A stretch of DNA of 64,000 nt from NCBI RefSeq assembly GCF_009932335.1, contig NZ_BLJF01000001.1, positions 806,001 to 870,000 of the forward strand. The letters run 5' to 3'. Below, in pieces: positions 39,201 through 47,689 of the stretch (the first letter of the stretch is position 1; every line of letters starts with the position of its first letter). The notes beneath the pieces were generated by a model that did no database searches, had not been told where the DNA came from, and worked only from the letters and a program-made list of their open reading frames with translations. Both the position numbers and the translations under genes were made by a program. Source of the DNA: Pseudomonas asiatica. Its GTDB lineage: Bacteria; Pseudomonadota; Gammaproteobacteria; Pseudomonadales; Pseudomonadaceae.

Positions 39201-39908
39201 GAGCTCGGCGCGGGCTTCGGTGGCCATCGGCAGCAGGTGGCTGGCACGGTCCTTCAGGGCATTGTGGGCCTCGCCGGCTTCGCGTGCCTTGCTGAAGGCC
39301 CGCTGGCCCAGGCGGGTGTAGATGGCGGTGTTGGTGAGCTTTTCCAGCAGCTCGCTGCGTTCTTTGTCGTCGGCCTTGAGGAAGGCGCCAAATTCGCTCT
39401 GGGCCAGCATCACCGCGCGGGTGAACTGTTCGAAGTTCAGGCCCAGGCGGGCTTCGACCAGTTGTTTGTACTCGTTCTTACCGCTGCCCAGTACCTGCTC
39501 GCTGTCCAGGTCGTAGAAGCTCTGGCGGCTGTGCTGCAGCTTGCCGTTGGCCTTGTCGCGGGCGCGGTTGGCTTCCCAGCGGGCGCGGTAGCGGCGGCCA
39601 TCGATGCCGACGAAATCGACTTCGGCAAAGCCGCTGCCGGTGCCGCGGCGCAGCAGGTTGCGCGGGTCGGAGGTAGGGATTTCACCGTCTGCATCCGGCA
39701 CCTTGGCCTCGCGGCCAATGTCGTTCAGCCGTGGCACGGTGCCGAACAACGCCAGGCACAGGGCGTCGAGCAGGGTACTTTTGCCCGCCCCGGTAGGCCC
39801 GGTGATGGCGAACAGGCCGGCGCTGGCCAGCGGTTCGGCGGTGAAATCGATATCGACCGGGCCGGCCAGGGATGCCAGGTTCTTCAGGCGGATGGCGAGA
39901 ATCTTCAT
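36264..39908 (-). CDS. sbcC: Exonuclease subunit SbcC
   Basis: SMC-like ATPase subunit of the SbcCD (Rad50-Mre11-type) nuclease, which opens hairpins and processes double-strand breaks. The 1214-aa protein has an N-terminal Walker A (ITGPTGAGKSTLLDALC, about 36-52), a very long Gln/Leu/Ala-rich coiled coil interrupted near the middle by the zinc hook CPVCGSAEHPF, and the C-terminal ABC signature LSGGETFLVSLALALGLA with Walker B IESLFIDEGFGSLDPES. The coiled coil is glutamine-rich, as usual in pseudomonads. It overlaps sbcD by 4 nt. REP palindromes such as those here are potential substrates of this nuclease. Confidence 0.96.
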   Translation of the reverse strand: MKILAIRLKNLASLAGPVDIDFTAEPLASAGLFAITGPTGAGKSTLLDALCLALFGTVPRLNDIGREAKVPDADGEIPTSDPRNLLRRGTGSGFAEVDFVGIDGRRYRARWEANRARDKANGKLQHSRQSFYDLDSEQVLGSGKNEYKQLVEARLGLNFEQFTRAVMLAQSEFGAFLKADDKERSELLEKLTNTAIYTRLGQRAFSKAREAGEAHNALKDRASHLLPMATEARAELDQRLEQAQQQFKADQAGERQLEQQRNWLNEQRQLQAQHAEAGTALQAAEQEWQQLADQRLDLVRLERLAPQRHQFHRQQTLTAQLAPLAAKIAEQQQQQAELQVRTSELEQALDAARQALAVSQAQHSENAPRLRQAFAAQDNLARLDQELAAQRSASQQAEQQVAEGQQHLQQLEDNQQRSLQQLAQIDTALADSQHLAGLANAWHAYLPQLKQVMLIGGRLAKGREELPGLQAQASQANAHLQAERDAFELLFREAKAEPQALAEQIDLLGGMLQDNRKQQRAVEELSRLHGRELELRQQLEAVRLRQQQAMQQRQQLITEGTAAKAELEAAEQALNLTRQLLERQRLARNTSVEELRGQLRDGEPCPVCGSAEHPFHQPEALLQSLGRHDQAEEDAAQKQVETLNSKLVELRTQLGVVNAQLKDYQQQQQQLGEQLQPLVAQVQAHSLWPALAPQDDNARSAWLDSQLRRLDEEIGQDEKRQSALLALQKDAARLNQQLQAAQQAQQQAQRHLEQQHQALVSDEQQLQQGLEDLAGVLPEEALKALNDDPANAFLALDQQIALRLQQLEQRKDEQEEQQARQAQLDKLRDQQQARVQTQQQLQQKLAALDEQRQQAQASLGELLGGHASAEAWQQHMDAALEQARALDADTAQRLQDLRTQGVQLASELKANTQQQQALDAECQQLQGQIAQWRAEHPELDDAGLDRLLGMEDAQVNELRQRLQGAEKAIEQGRVLLQEREQRLQQHAAQMTVDTSADALEQALTELRERLAGHEQQCAELRAQQADDQRRQQAHQALAAEIEQAHQQWQRWARLNALIGSASGDVFRKIAQGYNLDLLLHHANAQLRQLARRYRLKRGGSALGLLVLDTEMGDELRSVHSLSGGETFLVSLALALGLASMASSTLRIESLFIDEGFGSLDPESLQLAMDALDGLQAQGRKVAVISHVQEMHERIPVQIQVRRQGNGLSDVEVCG

Positions 39909-41143
39909 GGCTGTTCCTCTTCCTGCTGCACGTCCTGCAACAGCAGGGCGAAGTCGGCCAGCGCCTGTTCGTCGGCGGGGTTGCCATAGGCCTGCTCCCA
40001 GGCGCGGCTGAACAGGTCCTGCGGGGTCATCTGGGCCAGTTCGACAAAGGCCAGGTCATCGTCTTCGGCATTGTTGCGGCCGGCGTATTCGGCGCTGATG
40101 CGGATCAAGCGCACGGCCTTGCCTTGCAGTGCGGTTTCGATCTGCTGGCGCAGGTCGGGTTGCGGCTCATCCAGTATCACCCGCACCTCCAGCCAGGGCT
40201 GGCGGTTGGGGTCTTCGAGCAGGTCGATCACTGGCAGCTCGGCCAACTGCTCCAGCAGTTCGCCCAGTGGTGCCGGGCCGACCCGTTGCAGGGCCACGGC
40301 GCGCGGTACCGGGCGCGGTTCGACGCTGACCAGGCCAGTGCCGTCCAGCTCCACTTCCAGCACCTGGTGCGGGTAGTTGATTTCGGCGAACGACAGCGGG
40401 ATCGGCGAGCCGCTGTAGCGGATGCGTTCTTCGCGGTTGACCTTCTGCGGCTTGTGCAGGTGGCCCAGGGCGACGTAGCTGATGGCCTTGTCGAACAGCT
40501 TGGCCGGCAGCGCCTCGGCGTTGCCGATGATCAGGCTGCGCTCGGAGTCCTCCGACACCGCGCCACCGGCCATGTGCGCGTGGCTGATGGCGATCAGCGC
40601 CTGGTCCTTCTTGCGCTTCTTTTGCGCGGCGGCGATCAGCTGCTGGTGCACCTGGGTGATACCTTGCAGGTAGTCGTCGCCCAATTGCGGGCCGGTCACC
40701 TCGGCCGGGCGCAGGAAGGGCAGGGCCAGGCACCAGGCGGCGACCTTGCCGCGGCCGTTGGTCAGCGGAATCAGCAGGCGCTCGGCGTCCAGCTGGCCCT
40801 CGTCCAGCCAGTGCACACGGCCCAGGGCATGGGTGCGCAGGCGGCGCATCAGCGCCGCGGGCAGCTCGATGCGCGAGCCGGAGTCGTGGTTGCCGGCGAT
40901 CATCACGATGTCCAGCTTCGGCTGTTGCTCGTGGGCCTGGACGATGAAGTCGTAGAGACGTTCCTGGGCTTTGACCGGCGGGTTGACCGTGTCGAAGATA
41001 TCGCCGGCGATCAGCAGCGCATCCGGCTGGCGCAGGCGCAGCTGGCCGAGCAACCAGTCGAGGAAGCAGGCGTGTTCGAAGTCGCGTTCCTGGCCGTGCA
41101 GGCTTTGGCCCAGGTGCCAGTCGGAGGTATGAAACAGACGCAT
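39905..41143 (-). CDS. sbcD: Exonuclease subunit SbcD
   Basis: Mre11-type nuclease subunit of SbcCD (412 aa). The metal-binding phosphoesterase motifs are in order at the N-terminus: HTSDWHLGQ (about 5-13), IAGDIFDTVNPP (about 50), IAGNHDSGSR (about 80), then the later ISHAHMAGG and YVALGHLHKPQ. A C-terminal capping domain follows. The open frame extends 32 codons upstream, but MRLFHTSDWHLGQ is the family N-terminus, so the ATG at 41143 is used. It is the first gene of the leftward sbcD-sbcC-gst unit; its upstream region (307 nt) is shared divergently with the Rhs locus. Confidence 0.95.
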   Translation of the reverse strand: MRLFHTSDWHLGQSLHGQERDFEHACFLDWLLGQLRLRQPDALLIAGDIFDTVNPPVKAQERLYDFIVQAHEQQPKLDIVMIAGNHDSGSRIELPAALMRRLRTHALGRVHWLDEGQLDAERLLIPLTNGRGKVAAWCLALPFLRPAEVTGPQLGDDYLQGITQVHQQLIAAAQKKRKKDQALIAISHAHMAGGAVSEDSERSLIIGNAEALPAKLFDKAISYVALGHLHKPQKVNREERIRYSGSPIPLSFAEINYPHQVLEVELDGTGLVSVEPRPVPRAVALQRVGPAPLGELLEQLAELPVIDLLEDPNRQPWLEVRVILDEPQPDLRQQIETALQGKAVRLIRISAEYAGRNNAEDDDLAFVELAQMTPQDLFSRAWEQAYGNPADEQALADFALLLQDVQQEEEQP

Positions 41144-41329
41144 GGATGACCTGTTGGTGTCGAGTCGAGCAAGCGGGGGCTTGGCTTGGGTGATGGGTGT
41201 TCCGCAAGGGCGGTATGGTAACCCAAGCCTATGCGGCAAGGCAGTCGCTCCTGGCGGGTAAGTGCTTTCCTACAAGCAGGTCCGCGCACTGAACGCCTTG
41301 TTCATTGACGGCCTAACGGCGTTTTCCTA

Positions 41330-41359
41330 GCGTCCTTGGGTTTCAAGCCTCAAGGACGC
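41330..41359 (+). promoter_or_regulatory. 9-bp hairpin burying the ribosome site of the Rhs leader ORF
   Basis: GCGTCCTTG (41330-41338) and CAAGGACGC (41351-41359) form a perfect 9-bp stem with a 12-nt loop. The AAGGA at 41352-41356 is the likely ribosome site of the mini-ORF at 41364 and is fully paired in the stem. The rest of 41144-41329 holds no recognisable gene. Confidence 0.55.
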
Positions 41360-41363
41360 AACA

Positions 41364-41444
41364 ATGATCAAGGATCTGACCGAGCGCTCGCTGCTTCAGT
41401 CTTGTCGTTCATTCACGTTGCACAACTTGGCCGAACAGGAGTAA
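41364..41444 (+). CDS. 26-codon leader ORF before rhs
   Basis: A short ORF (MIKDLTERSLLQSCRSFTLH then NLAEQE) with AAGGA 7 nt upstream, ending TAA. Its last codons contain AGGAG, the ribosome site of the Rhs gene that begins 6 nt later. It is in the same frame as rhs, with only the TAA separating them. A leader peptide coupling Rhs translation is plausible, but it could be a chance ORF or a stop-separated N-terminal remnant. Confidence 0.4.
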   Translation: MIKDLTERSLLQSCRSFTLHNLAEQE

Positions 41445-41450
41445 CCCCTC

Positions 41451-44400
41451 ATGTTCGAAGCGGCCAGGTTTGGCGACGAGATTTCACACACCGGCGCATT
41501 GGGCGGCTTTCTGCTGGGCGCTGCCCTGGGTATCGCACTGGTGGCCACGGTGGCCATCGCCACCTTCACCTGCGGGTTAGGCGTGGCTTTGCTGGCCGGC
41601 CTCGCAGCAGGTCTCGGGGGCAGCTTGCTGACCGCTGCCGGCGAGGCACTGGGAAGTCTGTTCTCATCCCCCTCAGGGACGATAACGACTGCCTCACCCA
41701 ACGTGTTCATCAACAGCCGCAAGGCCGCCCGCGTCGAAAAAAGCATCGGCACCTGCGACAAACATCCTGGCCCGGTGCAGATCGCCGAAGGCTCGACCAA
41801 TGTCTTCATCAATGGCGTCGCGGCGGCGCGCAAGGGCGACAAGCTGACCTGCGGCGCGACCATTTCCGGGGGTTCGAACAACGTCTTCATCGGCGGTGGC
41901 ACTTACCGCTACCTGCCCGTGGATGACGAAGTCCCGGAGTGGCTGCGCACCACCGTGGATGTGCTGATGGCGATTGCTGGCGCAGCCAGTGGCCTCGCGA
42001 ATGTGCTCAAGATGGGTACCCAGGCCGGTATGAAGGCCGCCCTACCTTGTGCCCTGAAATTCACGGCCGGCTTCATTGCCGGCGAAGTGGCCGCCCGCTA
42101 CATGGTCGAACCCGTGGCACGCAGGGTTTTGGGTGGACTGGTTGGCAACCCGGTCGACCTCACCACCGGTCGCAAGCTGATCCCCGACGAGATCGACTTC
42201 AGCCTGCCCGGGCTGATGCCGATCGAGTGGTCACGTTTCTACGCCAGCGACCTTACCGTCGACAGCGTGCTCGGGCGCGGCTGGGTGCTGCCCTGGGAGC
42301 AAAGTCTGCGTCGGCGGGGCTCATTCATTTACCTCACCGACAACCAAGGCCGCAAAGTTCCGTTCGTGACCCTGCAACCGGGCGAACGGATCTACAACCC
42401 GCACGAGCAGGTGTACCTGGTCTGCACCGAGGGCGGCCACTACATCCTGCAAACGCTGGACAACCTGTTCTTCTACTTCGGCGAAGTGCCAGACACCAAC
42501 ACCGAAGTGCCGCTGCAACGCATCGAGAACGTTCTCGGTCACTTCCTGCATTTCACCCGCACGCCCGATGGTACGCTGACCGACATCAGCGCCACCGGCG
42601 GTACCCGCGTGCACCTGCACTACGACCACCCGCTGGGCCGCCTGACCGACATCAAGCGCGTGGTGAACGACCAGGCCGTCGAAACGCTCACCCAGTACCG
42701 CTACGATGAACACGGCCAGCTGAGCGCGGTGATCAACCGCAACGGCCACACCGTGCGCAGTTTCAGCTACGCCGAAGGCCTGATGGTGACCCACAGCAAT
42801 GCGCTGGGCCTGGGCTGCCATTACCGCTGGGAAACCCTCGGCGGCCAGCCGCGGGTGGTCGAGCACTGGACCACCGATGGCGAACACTACCACTTCCGCT
42901 ACGACCTCGATGCCCGTACCAGCTGGGCCACCGACGTGCTCGGCCGCGAGCTGGAAGTGCAGTACAACCCCGACCACCGGGTGATCGCCAGCCGCGACTA
43001 CGGCGGCGAACGCTACGCCGCCGAGCTAGACGACAATGGCAACATGGTCGACCTGACCTTGGCGGACGGTAGCTGCCTGCAATTCAAGTACGACGAATTC
43101 TCCCGTCTGCTCGAAGAGACCGACCCGCTGGGCCGCAAGACCACCTACGAATATCACCACCTGACCACGCTGGTGACCCAGGTCAGTTACCCGGATGGCA
43201 GCACCTGGCGGGCGCGCTACGACGCCAAGGGCAACCTGCTCGCCGAATTCGATGCCCTGGGTCAAATGACCGAATACCTGAACAGCGATGACGGCCTGCC
43301 GCACACCATCATCGACGCGACCTACAAGTCCAAGTACCTGTGGTGGAACACCTTGGCCCAGGTCGAGCGTTACCAGGATTGTTCGGGCAAGAACACCTGG
43401 TACCGCTACGACGAACGCCAGCACCTCGTCGCGGTAACCGATGCGCTGAACCAGACCACCACGCTGGAGCGCAAGCCCGACGGTGAGGTGCTGCGCATCA
43501 GCCATCCCGACGGCACGGCGGAAACTTTCACCTACAACGACCTTGGTCAGGTGCTCGACCACACCGATGGCAAAGGCCAGATCACCCGCCTGCTACGCAC
43601 TTCCCGTGGTTTGCCGAGTAACCGCCGGGACCCGAAAGGAGGTGTGGTTCGTTACGAGTACGACAAGGCTTGGCGCCTGACCGGGTTGGTGAACGAGAAC
43701 AACGCCACGTACCGCTTTGCCTATGACGCCTCGGACCGCCTGACTGAAGAAGTGCGGGTGGATAACCTGACCCGGCGTTTCAGCTACAACCTCGGCGGCC
43801 ATCTGACCCGGCTGGATGAGATTGGTTATGGCGAAAATGCCGAGCGGCCGGAGCGGCATACGCTGTTCGAGCGTGACAGCATTGGCCGGTTGGTCGCCAA
43901 GATCAACCGCGATGCGAGCCAGACCTTCGCGTACGACGACGGAGACCGGTTGCTGAGCATCGAGCGGCAGCCGACCGGGATCGGCAAGCAGCTAGGGATC
44001 ACGGAAGAGAAGCTGGAGTACGCCTACGATCTGCTGGGGCGGCTGACCAAAGAAATCACCCCCGACGGCACGCTCGGCTACGAGTACGATCCGCTCGGCA
44101 ACCTGACTACGCTGACCCTGCCGGATGGTCGTAAGGTCAATCACCTGTACTACGGCAGTGGGCATCTGCACCAACTGAACCTGGACGGTCAGGTGATCAG
44201 CGACATGGAGCGTGATGACCTGCACCGCGAGGTTTACCGGACCCAGGGCAAGCTCACCAGTTGTTTCGGTTATGACGCGATGGGGCGCAAGGCGTGGCAA
44301 TACGCATCGATGCTGCCGGCCGACAAGCTGTCGCAAGTGCACAACACTGGCATTAATACCTCGCTGCTGGTGGAGCATGCCTACAACCCGATTCACCGCC

Positions 44401-45646
44401 GTTATCAGTACGACCCGGCAGGTGAACTGGTGCGTACGCTCGACAAGCTGTGTGGCGAGATCAAGTACGAGTACGAAGCGAAGGCCAGTTGCGCAGCCGC
44501 GATACGGGCTCGCTGGTTGGCAGCGAAGAGTTTCGTTACGACCCTGCGGGCAACCGCCTGGATTTCAATGCCCGGCAATTTGCCAAGTCCAGGGACAACC
44601 GCATCACACACTGGCGGGACCAGGAGTACCGTTACGACCCGTGGGGCAACCTGATCGAAAAATGCTCGGAATATGGCAACCGGTTGCAGCGCTTCGGTTA
44701 TGACGGTGAAAACCGGCTGGTGCGGGCGGAGACATGGGGCAATGGCAAGCTGGAGAGTGCCGGGCACTACCGTTATGACAGCCTGGGGCGGCGGGTGGCC
44801 AAGCTGGCTGAGATCAATGGGCAGGTCGAGCAGAAGCGCTTCCTCTGGCAAGGGCTGAGGATGCTGCGCGAGGAAACGCCCGGGCAGAGCATCCTGTACC
44901 TGTATGAGCCGGGTAGCTATGCGCCGTTGGCGCGGGTTGATCAGGCGGAAGGAGAGGAGCAGAAGCTTTATTATTTCCATACTGACCAGATTGGTACGCC
45001 GCTGGAGGTCACGGACAGTGACGGTAAGATCGTCTGGCAGGCGACGTATCGCTCGTGGGGGGCAATAGAGGGTCTGCCGATCAATGAGATCGAGCAGAAT
45101 TTGCGTTTCCAAGGTCAGTACTTTGATAGCGAAACGGGACTGCACTACAACACGTTCCGCTACTATGATTCGGAGGTCGGTAAATATATATCGCATGACC
45201 CAATAGGCTTGTTAGGCGGAATAAACTTATATCAATATGCGCCGAACCCTGTTAGCTGGCTGGATCCTTTGGGATGGATTACCTATAATACGATGCCTGC
45301 GATAGATGGTTTCCAGAAGCATCATATTATCCCGCAGCAGCTATCTAATCATGCGGCCATGCAGGCGGGCGAGGTGAATATTCATAAGCTGTCCAATATT
45401 ATTTATCTGCCTAAGTATGAGGAGAACCATCCGGTGCGAACGGTGCATCGTGGCTCTCACGCGCAATATAATTCGGCTGTAGAGAAGAAACTGGATATTA
45501 TTCACGAATACGGCAAGAAAAATGGCTGGACCAAAGCGGACTACCAGAAGGCTATTCACGGAGTCATGGTTGATGAGAGAAAAGGTCTGCGTGCAGGTAA
45601 AACGATGCTGAATAAAAACTCTGTTCGGGGAGCGACTTGTGGCTAA
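41451..45646 (+). pseudogene. prePAAR/PAAR-Rhs T6SS effector, interrupted by a -1 frameshift
   Basis: Full-length Rhs effector of about 1,398 codons if the frame is restored. Residues 4-13, AARFGDEISH, match the prePAAR motif AARxxDxxxH. Two glycine-rich membrane segments (about 16-64) follow, then a PAAR-like region (NVFINSRKAAR ... NVFINGVAAARKGDKL), an Rhs/YD-repeat shell (YDP, YDxxGR repeats) and the core end at 45150-45277 (YYDSEVGKYISHDPIGLLGG ... DPLGW). The first frame stops at 44654; the second is open from 44450 to 45646. One G is missing at about 44484 (AAGGCC for AAGGGCC). It is loaded on a VgrG spike, with the Rhs cage holding the C-terminal toxin. No VgrG or Eag chaperone gene is adjacent. 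Confidence 0.85.
45278..45646 (+). other. AHH-type HNH nuclease tip of the Rhs protein
   Basis: The variable C-terminus after the core motif DPLGW, about 122 residues. GFQKHHIIPQQLSNH, NIHKLSNIIYLPK and TVHRGSHAQYNS match the histidine layout of the AHH subclass of HNH/ENDO VII nucleases (HH, N, H..H), predicted to degrade DNA. Base composition drops sharply to AT-rich from about 45180 onward, as expected for an exchanged tip module. The open frame and catalytic residues are intact, although the upstream frameshift would prevent synthesis as a full Rhs protein. Confidence 0.8.
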
Positions 45647-46193
45647 AAATTTTATACTTTCTATTTCAGATGACTATCCTGAAAGTTATTGGCTGAAGAC
45701 AAAGATGTTGTCTGGTGAGGATTCTGGGATTTTCAAAGAGTGCGTGGTTGTAAGCAAGGATATAAAAGTCTGTTTCGAGGGGCCGAAAAGGGTCAGTACT
45801 TCCAAGCTCCTTAGCTATGATTTTTTTTTCAGTGATGGGCCCAATTTGATTTCGCCGCGGCTCTACGAACTAATGAGGAGAGAAAGTATTTCTGGTGTTC
45901 AGTTTGTGGATGCGGATCTACTGATAGGTGAGGCTTCCTATACTGGTTACAAGATATTCAATGTTATAGGTAAATCACCAGCCTTTAACTTGAAAGAATC
46001 TGTTAGTGAGCCGTTACTTAGCTATATGCCAGATGGTCCGAGGTGGTTCAGTAAGATAGTTTTGGATAATGAGGCGGTGCTTTCTAGTGATGTCGTTAGG
46101 GCTGAAGAGGACAGCCCTACGATTGTGGTGACTGCTCGCGTCAAGTCTGTTTTGGAGAATGGCTTGGTGCGCGGGGTGCAGTTTAAGGATTAG
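45639..46193 (+). CDS. Probable immunity protein for the Rhs nuclease tip (Imm11/Imm43-like)
   Basis: A 184-aa AT-rich gene starting with GTG 8 nt before the Rhs stop, so it is coupled to the toxin tip. YDFFFSDGPNLISPRLYELM followed by SGVQFVDADLLIGEASYTGYKIFNVIG resembles the Imm11/Imm43 (DUF1629) layout. That comparison is from memory and moderate at best; position alone makes the immunity role likely. It has no signal peptide, consistent with cytoplasmic protection against a DNase delivered by T6SS. A terminator at 46289-46325 follows. Confidence 0.7.
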   Translation: MAKNFILSISDDYPESYWLKTKMLSGEDSGIFKECVVVSKDIKVCFEGPKRVSTSKLLSYDFFFSDGPNLISPRLYELMRRESISGVQFVDADLLIGEASYTGYKIFNVIGKSPAFNLKESVSEPLLSYMPDGPRWFSKIVLDNEAVLSSDVVRAEEDSPTIVVTARVKSVLENGLVRGVQFKD

Positions 46194-46288
46194 ATGCCTG
46201 TGCCGTCGAGTTTTCCCGAGAGTTATTTTCTGTGTAAATTTTTTGTTGTACGACTTTGATGGCGTGATCTTTAACAGTTAAAATAGAC

Positions 46289-46325
46289 TGGCTCTGCCAA
46301 ATTGCTGGCGGAGCCAAATATTTTT
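46289..46325 (+). terminator. Intrinsic terminator after the immunity gene
   Basis: Stem TGGCTCTGCCA (46289-46299) / TGGCGGAGCCA (46306-46316), 11 bp with one G-T pair, loop AATTGC, then AAATATTTTT. It ends the Rhs-immunity transcript. Confidence 0.8.
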
Positions 46326-46344
46326 AGGGCAAATACGGTCAGCG

Positions 46345-46605
46345 CAACCCGCACGAGCAGGTGTACCTGGTGTGCACCGAGGGCGGCCACTACATCCTGC
46401 AAACGCGGGACAACCTGTTCTTCTACTTCGGCGAAGTGCCAGACACCAACACCGAAGTGCCGCTGCAACGCATCGAGAACGTTCTCGGCCACTTCCTGCA
46501 TTTCACCCGCACGCCTGACGGTACGCTGACCGACATCAGCGCCACCGGCGGCACCCGCGTACACCTGCACTACGACCACCCGCTGGGTCGCCTGACCGAC
46601 ATCAA
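46345..46605 (+). pseudogene. Displaced fragment of the Rhs core
   Basis: 261 nt aligning without gaps to 42395-42655 inside the rhs gene (offset exactly 3,950), with about eight substitutions by eye. It encodes YLVCTEGGHYILQTRDNLFF and continues to RLTDIN before diverging. It has no start, no tip domain and no neighbouring toxin. It is a remnant of a second Rhs copy or of tip exchange. The rest of 46606-46781 contains no gene I can support. Confidence 0.9.
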
Positions 46606-46781
46606 TTGGTGAACAACGAATTTCTGATCGCGCCGATCTGGAAGCCTTGAGTGTTTCGTGACTTGGCTCTCGCTTTGCGGGAGGTATCAAGCTTGCCCTC
46701 AAAGGCATGCTGATTTACCCTCCGAACCGGCCATGATCATGGCTATTCGACACTCACGGACGACGATCACAGGAGTCACCA

Positions 46782-47213
46782 ATGGAAGGCATCCCACAAA
46801 CCCAATCCACCCCAGATAACCTCAAGCCAAAATGGCGGGAGCGTTTCGCTTTCTTCGATCAGTACGGCGCACCCACCTCCGAGCCCTACAAAGCCGCTTT
46901 CCGCGCCTTGCCATTTGGCAAGAAGCTGCTGATCAACAACAACTTCATCGCCTTTTTCTTCGGCCCGATCTACTGGTTCGTGCTGGGGCTGTGGAAGAAG
47001 AACCTGGTCATGCTGGCCATCATGATCGCCATCGGCGTTCTCCTGAGCTACTACGAGATCGCGACGGGTAGCGAGATCCCGCGCCCGGTGGATAACGGCA
47101 TCAGCATGGCGTTTGCGTTTCTGTACAGCTTCCTGACCAACCGTGCCTACTACCTGAAGCAGACCAAAGGGCAGCAGAGCTGGAACCCGTTCGAGGGGCA
47201 GCGGTTCATCTGA
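46782..47213 (+). CDS. DUF2628 family membrane protein
   Basis: A 143-aa protein with a hydrophilic N-terminal ~55 residues (PKWRERFAFFDQYGAPTSEP), then three hydrophobic segments at about 53-66 (NNNFIAFFFGPIYWFVLG), 72-90 (LVMLAIMIAIGVLLSYYE) and 104-117 (ISMAFAFLYSFLTNRAYYL). The FGPIYWF and NRAYY motifs are typical of the DUF2628 family of small bacterial inner-membrane proteins (function unknown). The ribosome site (ACAGGAGTC) is at good spacing before the ATG. It stands alone between the Rhs remnant and a REP pair. Confidence 0.8.
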   Translation: MEGIPQTQSTPDNLKPKWRERFAFFDQYGAPTSEPYKAAFRALPFGKKLLINNNFIAFFFGPIYWFVLGLWKKNLVMLAIMIAIGVLLSYYEIATGSEIPRPVDNGISMAFAFLYSFLTNRAYYLKQTKGQQSWNPFEGQRFI

Positions 47214-47268
47214 GCCGTCAGCCAGTTCAACCGGTGCTCGCAGGTTGATGAAGCCCTGATCACGGTCT

Positions 47269-47386
47269 CTGTAGGAGCGGCCTTGTGTCGCGAAAGGGCC
47301 GCAAGGCGGCCCCGGCGATTTTGCGGTGATGCGCAGATCCTGGGGGCGCTTCGCACCCCTTTCGCGACACAAGGCCGCTCCTGCAG
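47269..47386. repeat. REP pair after the DUF2628 gene
   Basis: Inverted GTAGGAGCGGCCTTGTGTCG-class copies with GGGCCGC/GCGGCCCC arms. It is the same class as at 7254-7370. It lies between convergent genes. Confidence 0.9.
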
Positions 47387-47414
47387 GGGTCGCGCATGTC
47401 TTGGGGCTGTGTAG

Positions 47415-47672
47415 TCAGTGCCGGGTGATATCCCCGGTTTGCCGGTGCAACAGCAACTCGGCCAAGGCCTTGGTCATCTGTACGTGATGCACCGCGTTGA
47501 CCAGCATGTTGATGCCGGGCTCGCCGGCATTGGCGCAGATGTATTCGTCCAGCGAGTCTTCGATGCCGGCCATCAGCTGGAGGGTGTGGATCAGGGCGTC
47601 AACCGAGGGTGTGTCCTGGTTGATGGTGTAGAAGGGACGGGCCGTTAGTTTTACGGGTGGATCGGGGACGAT
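47415..47672 (-). pseudogene. DUF3077-like gene without a normal start codon
   Basis: Reading leftward from 47672 gives 85 codons ending TGA at 47415: IVPDPPVKLTARPFYTINQD, TPSVDALIHTLQLMAGIEDS, LDEYICANAGEPGINMLVNA, VHHVQMTKALAELLLHRQTG, DITRH. The layout (IVPDPP start, FYTIN..PSVDAL, two helices, M.KAL..LL) is what I recall of DUF3077 proteins in pseudomonads, which typically begin MKKIVPDPP-like. Here there is no ATG, GTG or TTG at the 5' end: a TAA lies three codons upstream, and CATAAAAAAGGATCG looks like the expected start altered by G-to-A and one extra G. The first in-frame ATG (47573) would remove a third of the protein. It is either newly broken or uses a rare start. Confidence 0.5.
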
Positions 47673-47689
47673 CCTTTTTTATGATTCAA

